From contig CP154956.1 in the NCBI GenBank assembly GCA_039621445.1, positions 44,807,291 through 44,871,290 of the forward strand: DNA of 64,000 nucleotides, in the 5' to 3' direction. The notes below the pieces were generated by a model. That model was not told the DNA's origin, ran no database searches, and saw only the letters and a list, made by a program, of their open reading frames with translations. Positions 43,733-53,782 of this stretch are shown here, in pieces. Within the stretch, counting starts at the first letter, position 1. The number at the start of each line of letters is the position of its first letter. The position numbers and the translations under genes were made by a program. The stretch comes from Euglena gracilis. Lineage: Eukaryota > Euglenida > Euglenophyceae > Euglenales.

Positions 43733-43850
43733 TGCAAAGCGACCCCAAAGAGTCGCCCAACTAGGGTAAAAAACAAGGGGGGGCCGAGCGAGGGTCCCTC
43801 GATGTATTAACCCTAGTTGGGCGACTCTTTGGGGTAGATGGTACCCTGTA
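43733..43850. mobile_element. Hairpin MITE, first copy
   Basis: Left arm ACCCCAAAGAGTCGCCCAAC, TAGGG; right arm CCCTAGTTGGGCGACTCTTT, GGGGTA. Arms are about 27 nt around a G-run centre. Confidence 0.78.
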
Positions 43851-44167
43851 GGGGGAAATTTTCCACGCGTTTTAAAAGAAACATATTTTTTCTTACGCAG
43901 GAGTGCGCTGATTCATAAATATTTTATTCAAAAATATTTCCATACCGAGAGAATTTCTGAGGTTATTAGAAAGAATAGGTTTAGGGGTAGAAAAATATTT
44001 TTCCCCCCCCCTTACGCAGGAATGCGCGCATTCAAAAGTATTTTGATTCAAAAATATTCCCTTACCGGGAGAATTTCTGACGTCATTAGAAGGAATAGGG
44101 TTAGGGTTAAGATTTCTTCCCCAACGATTGCAACCATCCCGCTCATCGTTGCTATATTTCCCTTTAA

Positions 44168-44310
44168 AGGGTACACAGCAAACCCAAAGAGTCGCCCAAC
44201 TAGGGTTAAATACATGGGGGTGCCGAGCGAGGCGCCGAAGGCGCCGAGCGAGGGTCCCCCCATGTGTATTAACCCTAGTTGGGCGACTCTTTTGGGTAGC
44301 TGGTACCCTG
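44168..44310. mobile_element. Hairpin MITE, second copy
   Basis: AACCCAAAGAGTCGCCCAAC, TAGGGTTAAATACATGGGGG and the complementary right arm, around GGCGCCGAAGGCGCC. It is close to the copy at 43733-43850 and sits in the equivalent place in the array, so the two may have been duplicated with the array. Confidence 0.78.
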
Positions 44311-44377
44311 TAGGGGGAAATTTTCCACGCGTTTTACAAGAAACATAGACAGCTCCGGCTCCGCACAAGACCCCAGT

Positions 44378-44466
44378 GAGGTCCTGCTCTTCTTTCCGGC
44401 TGTTGTTTGTGTTTTTGGTGTTGGTTGTGGTGTTTCTTACTGCTTTTCTTTGCCGGAGTAGGCGGA
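44378..44466. repeat. DIRS 1 left inverted terminal repeat
   Basis: GAGGTCCTGCTCTTCTTTCC, GGCTGTTGTTTGTGTTTTTG, GTGTTGGTTGTGGTG, TTTCTTACTGC, then after a divergent patch CGGAGTAGGCGGA. The complement lies at 48186-48278. Confidence 0.9.
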
Positions 44467-44516
44467 TCATAACGTCCTTTTGGCACGGAGCTGCAACCAA
44501 AGTATTCAAGCTGATC

Positions 44517-45690
44517 ATGCAAATTTCGCACCTGCAAGACGAGACCGACAAAGAGGCCTTCGAAGCGGCGTGGAGCACCATTTTCTTACAAGAATCGCTG
44601 ACAACAGCCTTCTTGCGAGATGCCGACGCTACCGCCGTGATGGCCACGATTGGTTCAGGTCAGAAGTGGACTGGAGCAGGGTGGGATACAACCCGCTGTG
44701 CCCTTGCTGTACGGAAGCTCACTGGAGTGGCTATGGTGGAGTCTACCCTACAACCATATCTGGCGGCTTACCTCTACAGCTTGGCACTCACGAAGAACGT
44801 CTCGATACCGTCATTGGAGCTAAGCGACAAGGCGTCGGACGTGGCCTTCAAGCTGTACGAGAAGTGGACGACGGCGACGACGACGACGGCGGAGATGGAT
44901 CGCGACGAGGGAGGCAGCGCGCGCGGCGGAGGAAGCCCAGGACTTCCCCTGGCAGACGGCCGAGGAGGCACTGCCGGGGGACCTGGACAGGATATGGACA
45001 CAGGTACAGTCTGGGGACTTACGATTGGACGTACGAAGTTTGCTGGAACAGATACCCACCTGGAAGACCCTGAAGCCCAAAGCGGAGGAAAACAACCACC
45101 GTCAAGACGGTAAGAGTGGGTATGACCGCACCCTGCGTGCAGTCCAGCAGAAGTTCTTGAACATACTGCGTATCTTGGCAGCGCTGCACTGCACCTTACA
45201 AGGAGCCCCTGAAGACGTATTGGGTTTGAGCCAACCATTATTGGCATACGTGGCTGCCTGTGAAGGAGACATTGTCAAGGAGAGGAAGCGGAGAAGCATC
45301 CCTCAGACCATACAACCAGGAAATGGCCTATTCACCCCTGAAGACATCAAAATGGCCAAAGCCCAAGCTGGCATCAACAAAGAGGGTATCAAATCCCCCT
45401 TCAAGGGTGAGTTCCCCATGTGGCATTTTCCCACCCCCACAGGTGGAAAAGGGTGGAAGTTCAAGCAATGGCCAACAAATTGGCAACCGAGACCATGGCG
45501 GTCTGGCCCCAAAGGGAAAGGCAAGTCCAAAGGAGGAAAATGGTTTGCCCAACATCTTGCCAGGAAGTATTGCTCCTTCCTTTTCAGATCAGAACTCATC
45601 AAGTCCCAAAAGGACATTGTGTCCTCCAGAGCTGGGCATTGTGCCACAAAGTCAACCAGCCCTGAGGGGCAGAAGCCAAGACATCTGCAG
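44517..45690 (+). pseudogene. DIRS 1 Gag-like frame, frameshifted
   Basis: ATG 44517 opens a frame homologous to the Gag-like start of DIRS 2 (TTRCALAVRKLTGVAMVEST against TTRCAVAVEQLSGEAMVAAS; both then have LELSDK or FELSDK and AFKL). The frame shifts near 44915-44935. The homologous sequence continues one frame over (LDVRSLLEQIP, NNHRQD, then basic GKGKSKGGKW near 45515-45545). No zinc knuckle is present. The basic Gly/Lys tract is a likely nucleic-acid-binding part. Confidence 0.65.
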
Positions 45691-46746
45691 GCTGTGGGAA
45701 GCTGCATGCTTGAGATCTGTGGAACAGATCACCGAGGTGCTGCTGCTGACAGAGGAGCACTTTCTGGGAGTGCCTCTGTTTCAGAGGCTTCAGGACCAGC
45801 TGCCATGGTGGCAAAAGGTTGCCCCCCCAGGGTGTTGCAACTCATCACACAGGGGGTAACCCCCCCTTGGGAATCACCCCCCTCCCTCAGCACATGTTCC
45901 ATACCAAAGTCAAAGGTGGAAATACAAAAGGCAAAAAGCATTTTACAGGACTATTTTCAGGCAGGAGCCATAAAACCAGTCCCCTGGGAGGGTACCCAAC
46001 ACACCATCCCTTGGTTTGTAATCTCCAAAAAAGAGCCTCAGGGGGAAAAACATCGTTTAATCAGCGACTGTCGCCAACTGAACCAGCATTTTTCCCCACA
46101 CCCATTCAAACTGGACAACATCCAGGTCATCTTCAGGCACCTGAAAAAAGGACAATGGGGTGCGAAAGTAGACTTAAAGGACGCCTACTTTCATTTAATG
46201 TTGAACCCAGCACTAAGACCCTACATGAGGATGACTCTGGAAGACACATGCTGGGAATTCCAGGCAGCTTGTTTTGGTTTAAATGTGCTGCCAGAAAAAT
46301 TCACGAGTCTAATGAAATGCCTGGAAAAACGTTGGAGGGCCAAAGGCCTTTTATGTTTTGTGTACCTGGACGACATCCTCCTGATAGGAGACAGTCAGAA
46401 GCAAGTCAACAACCACCTGGCCATCATGCTAGCAGATTTACTGCAGGGGGGTTTCAAAATCAACAGCAAGAAATCAATCCTTCAACCCACCCACCTGAAC
46501 AAACTCATCAGACCCTTTCTCAAGTGGTGTATGGAAATGGACATCACCCTCCAAGTTCACTGGGCCCCCTCCCAAAGCATGAAAAGCGATGCCATCAGCA
46601 GATGGCACTTCGACCCAGGGGATTACAGTTTAAACCCCTTCATTTTCAAAAAAGTCATGCACATTTTCCCGCAATTCATCAACCCAACTGTGGACATGTT
46701 TGCATCACCAGGGAATCACAAACTTTCTCAGTTTGTGAGTCTATGA
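45690..46746 (+). pseudogene. DIRS 1 reverse transcriptase, RNase H deleted
   Basis: Motifs in order: RLISDCRQLNQHF, KVDLKDAYFHL (motif A Asp), QAACFGLNVLPEKF (motif B) and VYLDDILLI (catalytic Asp pair). Right after INSKKSILQPTHLN the frame jumps to KLIRPFLKWC..DITLQVHWAPS, which in DIRS 2 lies about 190 residues later, so the connection and nearly all of RNase H are deleted at about 46497. The tail (TVDMFASPGNHKLSQF) matches the start of the DIRS 2 NPPW domain. Upstream, a frame change in the C7 run near 45826-45832 separates LPWWQKVAPP from RVLQLITQG. Confidence 0.8.
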
Positions 46747-47023
46747 CCCCATTTTCAGGCAGTGGCCACAGACAGTTTGAACTGCCCTCTGGACATGTTC
46801 TCGGAGGTTTATGCAAACCCCCCCTGGTATGTCCTGAGCCAGTGGCTCCTGAGATTAAAGGAACACAGACACTAAAATGCCTTCTTATTTGCCCCCTGTG
46901 GGTTTCAGCTGTGTGGTGGCCCCTGTTAATCAAACTTCACATTCCACACACACCAGCCCTGAGAATTCTGGCTTGCCACCACATGTTCGAGAATTGTCAC
47001 GGGCAGCCCATGAAAAATCCAAG

Positions 47024-47950
47024 ATGGCACCTAGCCTGCATTTTATTGTCAGGCAGTTGTTACAGAAGCAACAGATCCCCCCCTCAGTGGTTGACAATTT
47101 CTTAAGTCAAAATCTGTCCTTGGCAAGATATGATTCTGCCTTCAGACTCCTGTGGGGAGTTTTGGCCTTGTCCCAGATGGACCTCGACACCATGAGCCCA
47201 GAATTAGTTGCTTCTGGCATCATTCAAATTTTCACCTTCAGTGTGGCTCAAGCCAGGAATGCTTATAGTGCTGTGGTACAGCTTCCTTGGTTTCACATGT
47301 TAAGGTTTTTACCCCTGTTGACCCCCTACAAAAGAAAATGGAACACATCCACCCCCAGGTATTCTTCATTTTGGAATCCTGAGTCATTCCTCCAGAAATT
47401 GGCAGCAGCACCTCCCCCAGAGTGCCTCAGTGATCTGAGAGACCAGGTCATTTTAAGTTTCAGACTCGTCTGTTTGCATCGTTCAGTGGACTTGAGCAGA
47501 ACCTTCAGGACAGTGTCCCAGGTTGATGGCAAGGTTTTTGTTCTGGTCCAAAGAAAGGGTTGGAGACAGACTCAGTGGGAGGAAATTCCCCAGATTCCTT
47601 CATGTCCCAATGTTTGCCCCTGGTTCAACATGAAAAAATATGTCAGTTTGACATCACACTGTGCCCCCCCAGGGGGACCTCTGTTGTTAAGTCTGAAGCC
47701 CCCTTTTACCCCTCTGTCTGCAAAAACCATTGGGAGTTTGACAAAACGATTGTTGGAGAAACATGGGGTACCCCCCCAGTGGGCCCCCCACTCCACCAGG
47801 GGGGCAGGAGTATACATGTATAAACTGGCAGGTTTGTCCTCTGAGGAGGTGTGCCAGATTGGAAAATGGAAAAATGTGCAGGCCTTTTCTTCCCATTATT
47901 TGCGGTTGGAAGCGGGAAAAAAGGCGGGGGTTGCTGTCCAAAAAATGGTG
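47024..47950 (+). CDS. DIRS 1 tyrosine recombinase
   Basis: The frame is open from upstream of ATG 47024 (MAPSLHFIVRQLL) through the catalytic domain. It has LVCLHRSVDLSR (catalytic Arg), HSTRGAGVYM (H-x-x-R), IGKWKNVQAF and SHYLRL (nucleophile Tyr). The enzyme would integrate the circular double-stranded cDNA by site-specific recombination instead of by an integrase, which explains the missing target duplication. The frame runs on past the element end (TAA at 48404), which suggests a lost stop from an indel in the tail. The catalytic part is uninterrupted, unlike that of DIRS 2. Confidence 0.85.
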
Positions 47951-47957
47951 CACAAAG

Positions 47958-48058
47958 CCTCACTGGGGTCTTGTGCGGAGCCGGAGCTGTCTCGGACTCC
48001 GGTGAAGAATGATCCAGGAGGAAGTGACAGCGAAGGCGGAGCACAAGACAACAGTGAG
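47958..48058. repeat. DIRS 1 internal complementary region
   Basis: CCTCACTGGGGTCTTGTGCG, GAGCCGGAGCTGTC is complementary to 44348-44380. TCGGACTCCGGTGAAGAATG and onward to ACAGTGAG is complementary to 48276-48342, with one mismatch. The region is thought to template circularisation of the cDNA. Confidence 0.9.
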
Positions 48059-48185
48059 CCCGCCCCCCCGACCCGAAAAAGAACAAAAAAGTCAGTGAGG
48101 CCCCCCCCCCCAAGAAATTTCAGTTCACCCACAGACAGGCCAGCAACCCGCCGCCACAAGCCACCGAGAAGTCCGACACCGTCTC

Positions 48186-48278
48186 CGAGTCCGCCTACTC
48201 CGACATCTCATCGCAGTAAGAAACACCACAACCAACACCAAAAACACAAACAACAGCCGGAAAGAAGAGCAGGACCTC
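48186..48278. repeat. DIRS 1 right inverted terminal repeat
   Basis: Complement of 44378-44466: TCCGCCTACTCCG, CAGTAAGAAACACCACAACC, AACACCAAAAACACAAACAA, CAGCCGGAAAGAAGAGCAGG, ACCTC. Confidence 0.9.
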
Positions 48279-48342
48279 ACTGTTGTCTTGTGCTCCGCCT
48301 TCGCTGTCCCTTCCTCCTGGATCATTCTTCACCGGAGTCCGA

Positions 48343-48515
48343 GTTTTTCTTATTGATTCATAAATATTTTTATGCAAAAATATTTCCATACCGAGAGATT
48401 TTCTAAGGTCATTAGAAAGAATAGGGTTAGGGTTAGGTTTAGGGTTAGAAAAATATTTTTTCTTACACAGGACTGCACTCATTCAAAAGTATTCTATTTC
48501 AAAAATATTCCCAAC
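48343..48515. repeat. Resumed target array right of DIRS 1
   Basis: GTTTTTCTTATTGATTCATA, AATATTTTTATG, CCGAGAGATTTTCT continues the unit broken at 44347. It is followed by GGGTTAGGGTTAGG and a further unit (TTACACAGGACTGCACTC, ATTCAAAAGTATTC). Confidence 0.82.
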
Positions 48516-48772
48516 GTCCTCGAACGACCTCGAACGATATTCGAGGAGGGTCTCGAACCTCCTCGAACCACCTCGAACGACGTTCGAGGAGGGTCTCGAA
48601 CCTCCTTGAACGTCCTCGAACGACATTTGAGGAGGGTCTCGAACCTCCTCGAACGTCCTCGAACGACGTTTGAGGAGGGTCTCGAACCTCCTCGAACGTC
48701 CTCGAACGACGGTTCGAGGAGGGTCTCGAACCTCCTCGAGTGTCGTTCGAGGACGTTCGAGGAGGTTCGAGA
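48516..48772. repeat. CCTCGAACG palindromic minisatellite, right copy
   Basis: About four units of roughly 58 bp built from CGTCCTCGAACGAC, GAGGAGGGTCTCGAACCTC, ending in an inverted copy (GTCGTTCGAGGACGTTCGAG). Confidence 0.82.
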
Positions 48773-48780
48773 CCCTCCTG

Positions 48781-49141
48781 CTACGGTCCATCCCACTACC
48801 GTAACCCTCCCAGCTCCCCCCAATGGGGTCAATGTTGTCAAAGGTTGGCCGTTCTGTTTTAAAACGAAAAAAAAACAAAAAAATAAGCATGGTTTTCGGT
48901 TGTTTTTTTTGGACGAAAAGCAAAAAAAAAACACCAACCCCGCCCCCCCCCCCCCCCCCCGAGTAACCGCCATGCCCCAGAACCTCAGGGTGACGGCCAA
49001 CCTGCCAGCATAGGACCCTGGCTCCACGCTTTTTGTGCGGCGAAGCCCTGCTGAAAAGAAAAACTGTCACAAGCTAGCCATTAAAGCCGAGCAGAGCACA
49101 GCAAGAAGACAGAAGACAAGAGCCACACACGTATCCGAGGA
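48781..49141. other. Spacer between DIRS-related units
   Basis: C-run at 48944-48960, AACCTCAGGGTGACGGCC, then AGCAGAGCACAGCAAGAAG. No gene is seen. Confidence 0.5.
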
Positions 49142-49335
49142 TTGGGCGCCTCGGGCTCTCCACTTTGCCCTTGTCAGGCCTTGCCTTGTTCACCGGTGGT
49201 GTTGTCTGACTGTTTCTCGGTGCGGTGGGTTCGGAGGCCTCGCTCTGTGCCTATTTGCCGGAGTTGGCTGACTCATAAGGACTTTTTGCTTCGCCTTCGG
49301 TGTCCCTCCCTGGTCCGTTTTTCTCGAGGCAGTGC
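49142..49335 (+). mobile_element. DIRS-derived end-only unit A, diverged
   Basis: CGCCTCGGGCTCTCCACTTT, GCCCTTGTCAGGCC, GCCTTGTT and TTTGCCGGAGTTGGCTG match the left end of DIRS 2. Directly after comes GCTTCGCCTTCGGTGTCCC..TTTCTCGAGGCAGTGCC, matching its right end. Nothing lies between except the terminal-repeat part. Confidence 0.6.
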
Positions 49336-49441
49336 CAGAATAAACCAAACCACCCACTCCCGGTGGAAGTGGGGATAAACCTCAGGGAAACCAAATTTGC
49401 GGAGGAAGGATCGCCTCGAACGAACCATTTGGGCTGAGCCC

Positions 49442-49835
49442 GTCTTCGAGTACTCCCGGGAAGTCTGACCAGGGAGGAAGTGACCACGAGGGCGGAGCAC
49501 AAGAAGAGGGTGAGATCCGTGGGGGGGCGGAACGACTGGTCGGGTACTATTGGACAGGGTTCCCAGGGGTGAGTGACCATGAGGGCGGGGCAAAGGGGGG
49601 GGTCCCGCCCGAAAAAAGTAAACCGTCAGGTACGGGGGGGAAGAATACATACTCAAAAGAAAACAGGGTGGCGCCGGTGGCTCGTCTTAAAGTTGGTGCC
49701 GAAGACCGTGCCACCGCCATCTCCGGCACCCCGCCAAAAAACACCAAACAGAGCAGAGCAGCCGGCTCACAAAGCAGCATCTCTCATCTCTCTTGGTCCT
49801 TGCCCTCGTGGTGACTTCCTCCCCGGGAGTGCCCA
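49442..49835. mobile_element. DIRS internal-complementary and right-end remnants
   Basis: GAGTACTCCCGGGAAGTCTG, GGGAGGAAGTGACCACGAGG, GCGGAGCACAAGAAGAGG resembles the internal complementary region of DIRS 2. 49785-49835 (TTGGTCCTTGCCCTCGTGG, CTTCCTCCCCGGGAGTGCCC) is a right end. Probably a separate, mostly lost element. Confidence 0.5.
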
Positions 49836-50071
49836 CTTACCCAGGAGGAAAATCGGCCCCATTGGAATATCGCGCGATAAATTTCACACCCACTCATAAC
49901 CCATAACCCAGAGGATATTTGGACCTGAACCAGGCAGAAAAAAACCACACAGGATTAAAGGACACCTGGGTCCGAAAAGGGGGTGGGGGATTTGGGCACC
50001 CAGCGCCGAATCCCTGGCGTCTGATTTCAGCCTGTCGGTCTTCGCGTTATGGAGGAACGCCGCTCAGCCAA

Positions 50072-50195
50072 GACACCGCGGGCTCCGCACTTTGCCCTTG
50101 TGAGGCCATGCCTTGCTCGCAACCAAACTCACAAGGTCTTTGTGCCTCGCCCTCGGTGTCCCTTCCTCCCTTGTCGGTTTTCCTCGAGGGAGTAC
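50072..50195 (+). mobile_element. DIRS-derived end-only unit B, 124 bp
   Basis: Starts GACACCGCGGGCTCCGCACT and ends CCTCGAGGGAGTACGA, with the same GAC..CGA termini as the two full elements. The left 50 bp match DIRS 2 50365-50415; 50128-50195 match its right end 54980-55049. The ends are simply joined, with no coding interior. Confidence 0.72.
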
Positions 50196-50392
50196 GAAAT
50201 GGACCTAAAGGTGCTTATTTCCAAAAGGTCTTTTTTTTGCTTCGCCCTCTTTTGGGAAGGCGGGGACTGGGCCCGGCAAGAGCCCGGGAATGGCGCAAAC
50301 TGCCCCCGAATCATTGCGGCTTTTTTTTGCACCGTATGTTTTTTTACACTTCTGGTCAATTTTTGACACCTCGGGCTCCGCACTTCCCCCAA

Positions 50393-50488
50393 GTGAGGTC
50401 ATGCCTTGTTTGCCGGCTGTTTGAAGGTGAATGTTTTTGGGTAGGTTAGGCCTTTCCCCTTTAGTGCCTTATTTTGCCGGAGTTGGCT
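50393..50488. repeat. DIRS 2 left inverted terminal repeat
   Basis: GTGAGGTCATGCCTTGTTTG, CCGGCTGTTTGAAGGTGAAT, GTTTTTGGGTAGGTTAGGCC, TTTCCCCTTTAGTGC, TTTTGCCGGAGTTGGCTG; complement at 54885-54987. Confidence 0.9.
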
Positions 50489-50503
50489 GTTATTAATCGC
50501 CCT

Positions 50504-51700
50504 ATGGCAGAAGTACTGGTGCAGTTTATCTCGGCGGCAGACCCTGTGGAGATACAATCACTGTACGATGGTATTTTCCTATCGAAGGGAGCTGCCGTTG
50601 CCCTTTTGGGCGCATCAAAAGAAAGTGTCACCAGCTTTGTGGCGAAGGCTCTTGGGGTACTCCCCCAATGGACTACGACACGGTGCGCGGTGGCGGTGGA
50701 ACAACTGAGCGGAGAAGCGATGGTGGCTGCCTCGACCAAACCCTACAACGAAGCATGGCTCTTCTCGCTGGCCCTGGCGTGCGAAGTCGAGATGGGATCG
50801 TCGTTCGAGCTGTCAGACAAGCAGGCCTCAGTGGCCTTCAAGCTCTGTAAGGCCTGGCGCCGTGCAGCGGGGATGGAGAAGTTCCCCGCCGAAGCTGGAG
50901 AACCTGGAGGTGCTGAGATGACGTTGGACGCGGCCGGTCGCGCGGCCGGACGGACGAACGAGGACGAGGCGGAAGAAGAGGAAGAGGAACCCCTGGAGTG
51001 GGAAGAGGCCCGCCAGAGCCTGCCGGCGGACCTGGAGAAGGTCTTGCTCCGCCAACAGGCGGGCTCCTTGAGTTTGGACATCCGTTCCCTCTTCGAAGGG
51101 CTGCCCAAATTCGAGGGGCTCAAAGAGCGACCAGAAGTGAACAACCACAGACAAGATGCAGGCTCCAAGGTGGACAAGCTGCTACGGAGCAGCCAACAAA
51201 GAATTTTGAATTTGCTGAGAATGTATGCATTGATTCATGAAGGGGTACAAGCTGACAAGGTGGTGCTGAGCCAGCAGTTCTTCTACTTGTTATTGGAACT
51301 GGACAGGTGGTTGGTGGAAGAACGCAAGAAGGCAAGCCTCCCCCATTCAGTGGAACAGAAGGAGCAGAAGCTGTTCAGTACCGAGGATCTGAAGATTCAA
51401 CAAGAGGTGGAGAAGATCAACAGGGCCAAAGGTGGCTTCTTCCACCCTGAAATTTTTTCCAATGCTTCCCCCTCCACCACTGGCCATTCCCAGCAGGGAA
51501 TGTCATGTATTTTACTTTCCCCAGGTGGAGGATTCAAGTTCAGGAAGTATGGAAAAGGAAAAGGAGGATGGCCAAGCTTTGGAGATGGACATGGAAAAGG
51601 AGGCTGGAAGAAAGGAGGAAAAGGCAAAGGCAGAGGTAAGCCCTGCCCAGCTGCCTCAGCAGCCTCAGGGAAGGGGAAAACCCCAGAACCCCACCTGCTC
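50504..51700 (+). CDS. DIRS 2 Gag-like protein
   Basis: First ATG at 50504 (MAEVLVQFISAADPVE), just inside the left terminal repeat. The frame is open past 51700. An N-terminal helical region with TTRCAVAVEQLSG and FELSDKQ is shared with DIRS 1. An acidic stretch (DEAEEEEEEPLEWEE) follows, then LDIRSLFEGLP, NNHRQD, SQQRILNLLRMY, and a Gly/Lys-rich tract (GKGKGGWPSFG, GKGGWKKGGKGKGRGK) that likely binds nucleic acid. The frame has no stop before it merges with the 3' part of pol, so the Gag end is uncertain. Confidence 0.7.
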
Positions 51701-51749
51701 AGCACCCACAGTGGGCTGCAGCAGGACCAAAATGGCAGGACCCACAGTG

Positions 51750-53782
51750 GCCTGGCCAACAACACAGGCCCAAGGGATCCCAGGTCTGTGCACACACAGC
51801 AGTCATGCACAACCCCCCATCATTCCAGTGGAGGACAGGGTGCATCTGGCAGAAGTGGCCTGGGGGGACACACCCCTACCCCAGAGATTGAAGCTCTGCC
51901 TACCCTGGTGGGAAAAACATGCCAGCCCACACCATGTCAAGTTGATCAGGGAGGGGATCACCCCCCAGTGGCATCATCCACCCACCCTGTCCGTGACAGG
52001 CAGACAGGGTTCAAATTTGGAGCAGGCCCAAAAGATTTTGGAAGATTATCAAAAATCTGGGGCTGTAAAAAAGGTGGAATCAGATGGCACAGCCCATCTG
52101 CTTCCTTGGTTCCTCATTTCAAAAGAGGAACCCTCAGGGGAAACAAAATGGAGGTTTATTTCAGATTGCAGGGAAATAAATGCATTCTTCCAGGTAAAAA
52201 AGTTTACCCTGGATCACATGCAAGGCATCTACCCCCTTCTCCAAAAGGGTCACTGGGGGGCAAAAATCGATTTAAAAGATGCCTATTTTCATGTTCCCCT
52301 GCACGACACCTTAAAGCCTTATCTAAGGCACAGGGTGGGGGACCAGGTCTGGGAGTATCAGGCAGCCCCCTTTGGGCTAAACATCATGCCCCAGGTTTTC
52401 AGGGCCTCATGGGTGCATTCGAAAAAAGATGGCATCAAAGGGGAATTCAGGTGTATGTCTATCTAGACGACATCCTCATTACAGCCCCCAGCCCAGCCAC
52501 CTTAACAAAACATCTCAGCCTGGTGGTGGAGGATTTAATGGCCAGTGGGTTCAAAATCAATCTCAAGAAAAGTCTGCTGCAGCCAAGCCAGTTGGTTCTC
52601 CATTTGGGGTTTCTCATCAACTTTCAGGAAGGAAAGTTGCAACTCTCCCCTCAAAAGACAAAAGGGGTCAGAAAAGAACTAGGAAAGTTCATTACAAAAA
52701 ACATCATGTCAAAAAGGCAGGTGGCTGCCATTTTAGGAAAAATCAGGGCAAATCTGCTGGCCCTGCCCTTTTTAAGGGCCTTCACCACAATGCTCTCCAA
52801 TTTTCTGGTAGAGCATTCCCAGGACCTTTGGGGGTCATCTCACCCCATCTCCCAGGACATAAAAGAGGAACTGAAAAATGTAAAAGATTTACTGGGAAAT
52901 TGGTCAGGAAGACCATTTGTGCAAAAACACACAAAACTCTTGCACTCAGACAGCAGCACTCTGGGCTGGGGGGGGCTGGACCCCACATCAGGCCAGTTCA
53001 TCCAGGAGTACTGGAGGGAAAAACAATCCCTCCACATAAATGTAAAAGAACTCCTGGCTGCCACCAACACAGTCAGATCCCTGGCAAAAGCAAACGACAG
53101 AGTTTGTCTGTGTGTAGACAATCAGGTAATCTTTTATTACTTAAGCAAAGGGGGCGGAAGAAAAAACCCCTTCAACAAAATTTTGCAGCCATTCTTCCAC
53201 TGGCTGATCAAAAACAATGTCACACTGGAGGTAAAATGGGTTCCCTCCAGCCAATGCCTGGCAGACCCCCTCAGCAGGTGGGGACAAGACAGGGGGGATT
53301 ACTCCCTGGACAAAAGATTATTTCAGCATCTGGTAAAAATTTTTCAGCCCTTCATCACCCTCCAGACAGACCTTTTTGCCTCCCCAGGAAACAAAAAGCT
53401 AGCAGATTTTGTGTCCAGGTGGCCCCATTGGGAGGCCAAGGCAACAGATGCCCTGCAATGTTCACTGGAAAACCTGGGGGGGCTCTATGCCAACCCCCCC
53501 TGGTCCATCATTCAAAAACTCCTGGCCAGGCTGCAGCTTTTTCCCAAAGCAAAAGTTTTGATGGTGGTCCCCTTTTGGGCTTCAGCACCATGGTGGCCCC
53601 TATTAATAAAGCTGAAGGCCCCACACACACCATGTGTCAAGGTGAACCCTTACCCAGGAATGTTCCAAAACTGTTGGGGAGAAAAAATGCCACCCCCCAG
53701 GTGGCCACTCCTCTGCCTGATCTGCTTAGGTCAATTTTACAGGGGAGAAAAATTCAATCTTCATCCATTGATGATTTTATAA
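51750..53782 (+). pseudogene. DIRS 2 Pol: RT, RNase H and NPPW domain, frameshifted
   Basis: The first part lies in a different frame from Gag (LPWWEKHASPHHVKLI, WRFISDCREINAFF, KIDLKDAYFHVPL, APFGLNIMPQVF) and holds to about 52404. The rest, in the Gag frame, continues GLMGAFEKRW, VYLDDILIT, RNase H (LHSDSSTLGWGG, NVKELLAA, LCVDNQ), WVPSSQCLADPLSRW, then DLFASPGNKKLADF and ANPPWSII. That last motif is found in the methyltransferase-like domain that follows RNase H in many DIRS elements. The switch at about 52405 in TTTTCAGGGCC breaks the RT between motifs B and C. Compared with DIRS 1, the RNase H region is complete. Confidence 0.82.

Larger units (their letters stand above)
43552..44347. 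repeat. Repeat array that forms the target of DIRS element 1
   Basis: Units of TTTCCACGCGTTTTAAAAG, AAACATATTTTTTCTTACGC, ATTCATAAATATTTT and CCGGGAGAATTTCTGA occur at about 43552-43670 and 43852-43970, with a variant at 44010-44110. The third full unit begins at 44319 and is cut at 44347 by the retrotransposon, resuming at 48343. Two hairpin MITEs (43733-43850, 44168-44310) are interleaved. Confidence 0.8.
44348..48342 (+). mobile_element. DIRS-type tyrosine-recombinase retrotransposon 1, internally deleted
   Basis: About 4.0 kb, starting GACAGCTCCGGC and ending CCGGAGTCCGA. It has inverted terminal repeats (44378-44466 against 48186-48278) and an internal complementary region at 47958-48058. 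Part of that region (47958-47991) is complementary to the extreme left end and the rest (47992-48058) to the extreme right end, joined exactly as the two ends would meet in a circle. This arrangement, plus reverse transcriptase and tyrosine recombinase, defines the DIRS group. Frames in order: Gag-like, Pol, recombinase. The copy lacks RNase H and has frameshifts. It inserted into a repeat unit whose empty form survives nearby, without target duplication. Confidence 0.9.
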
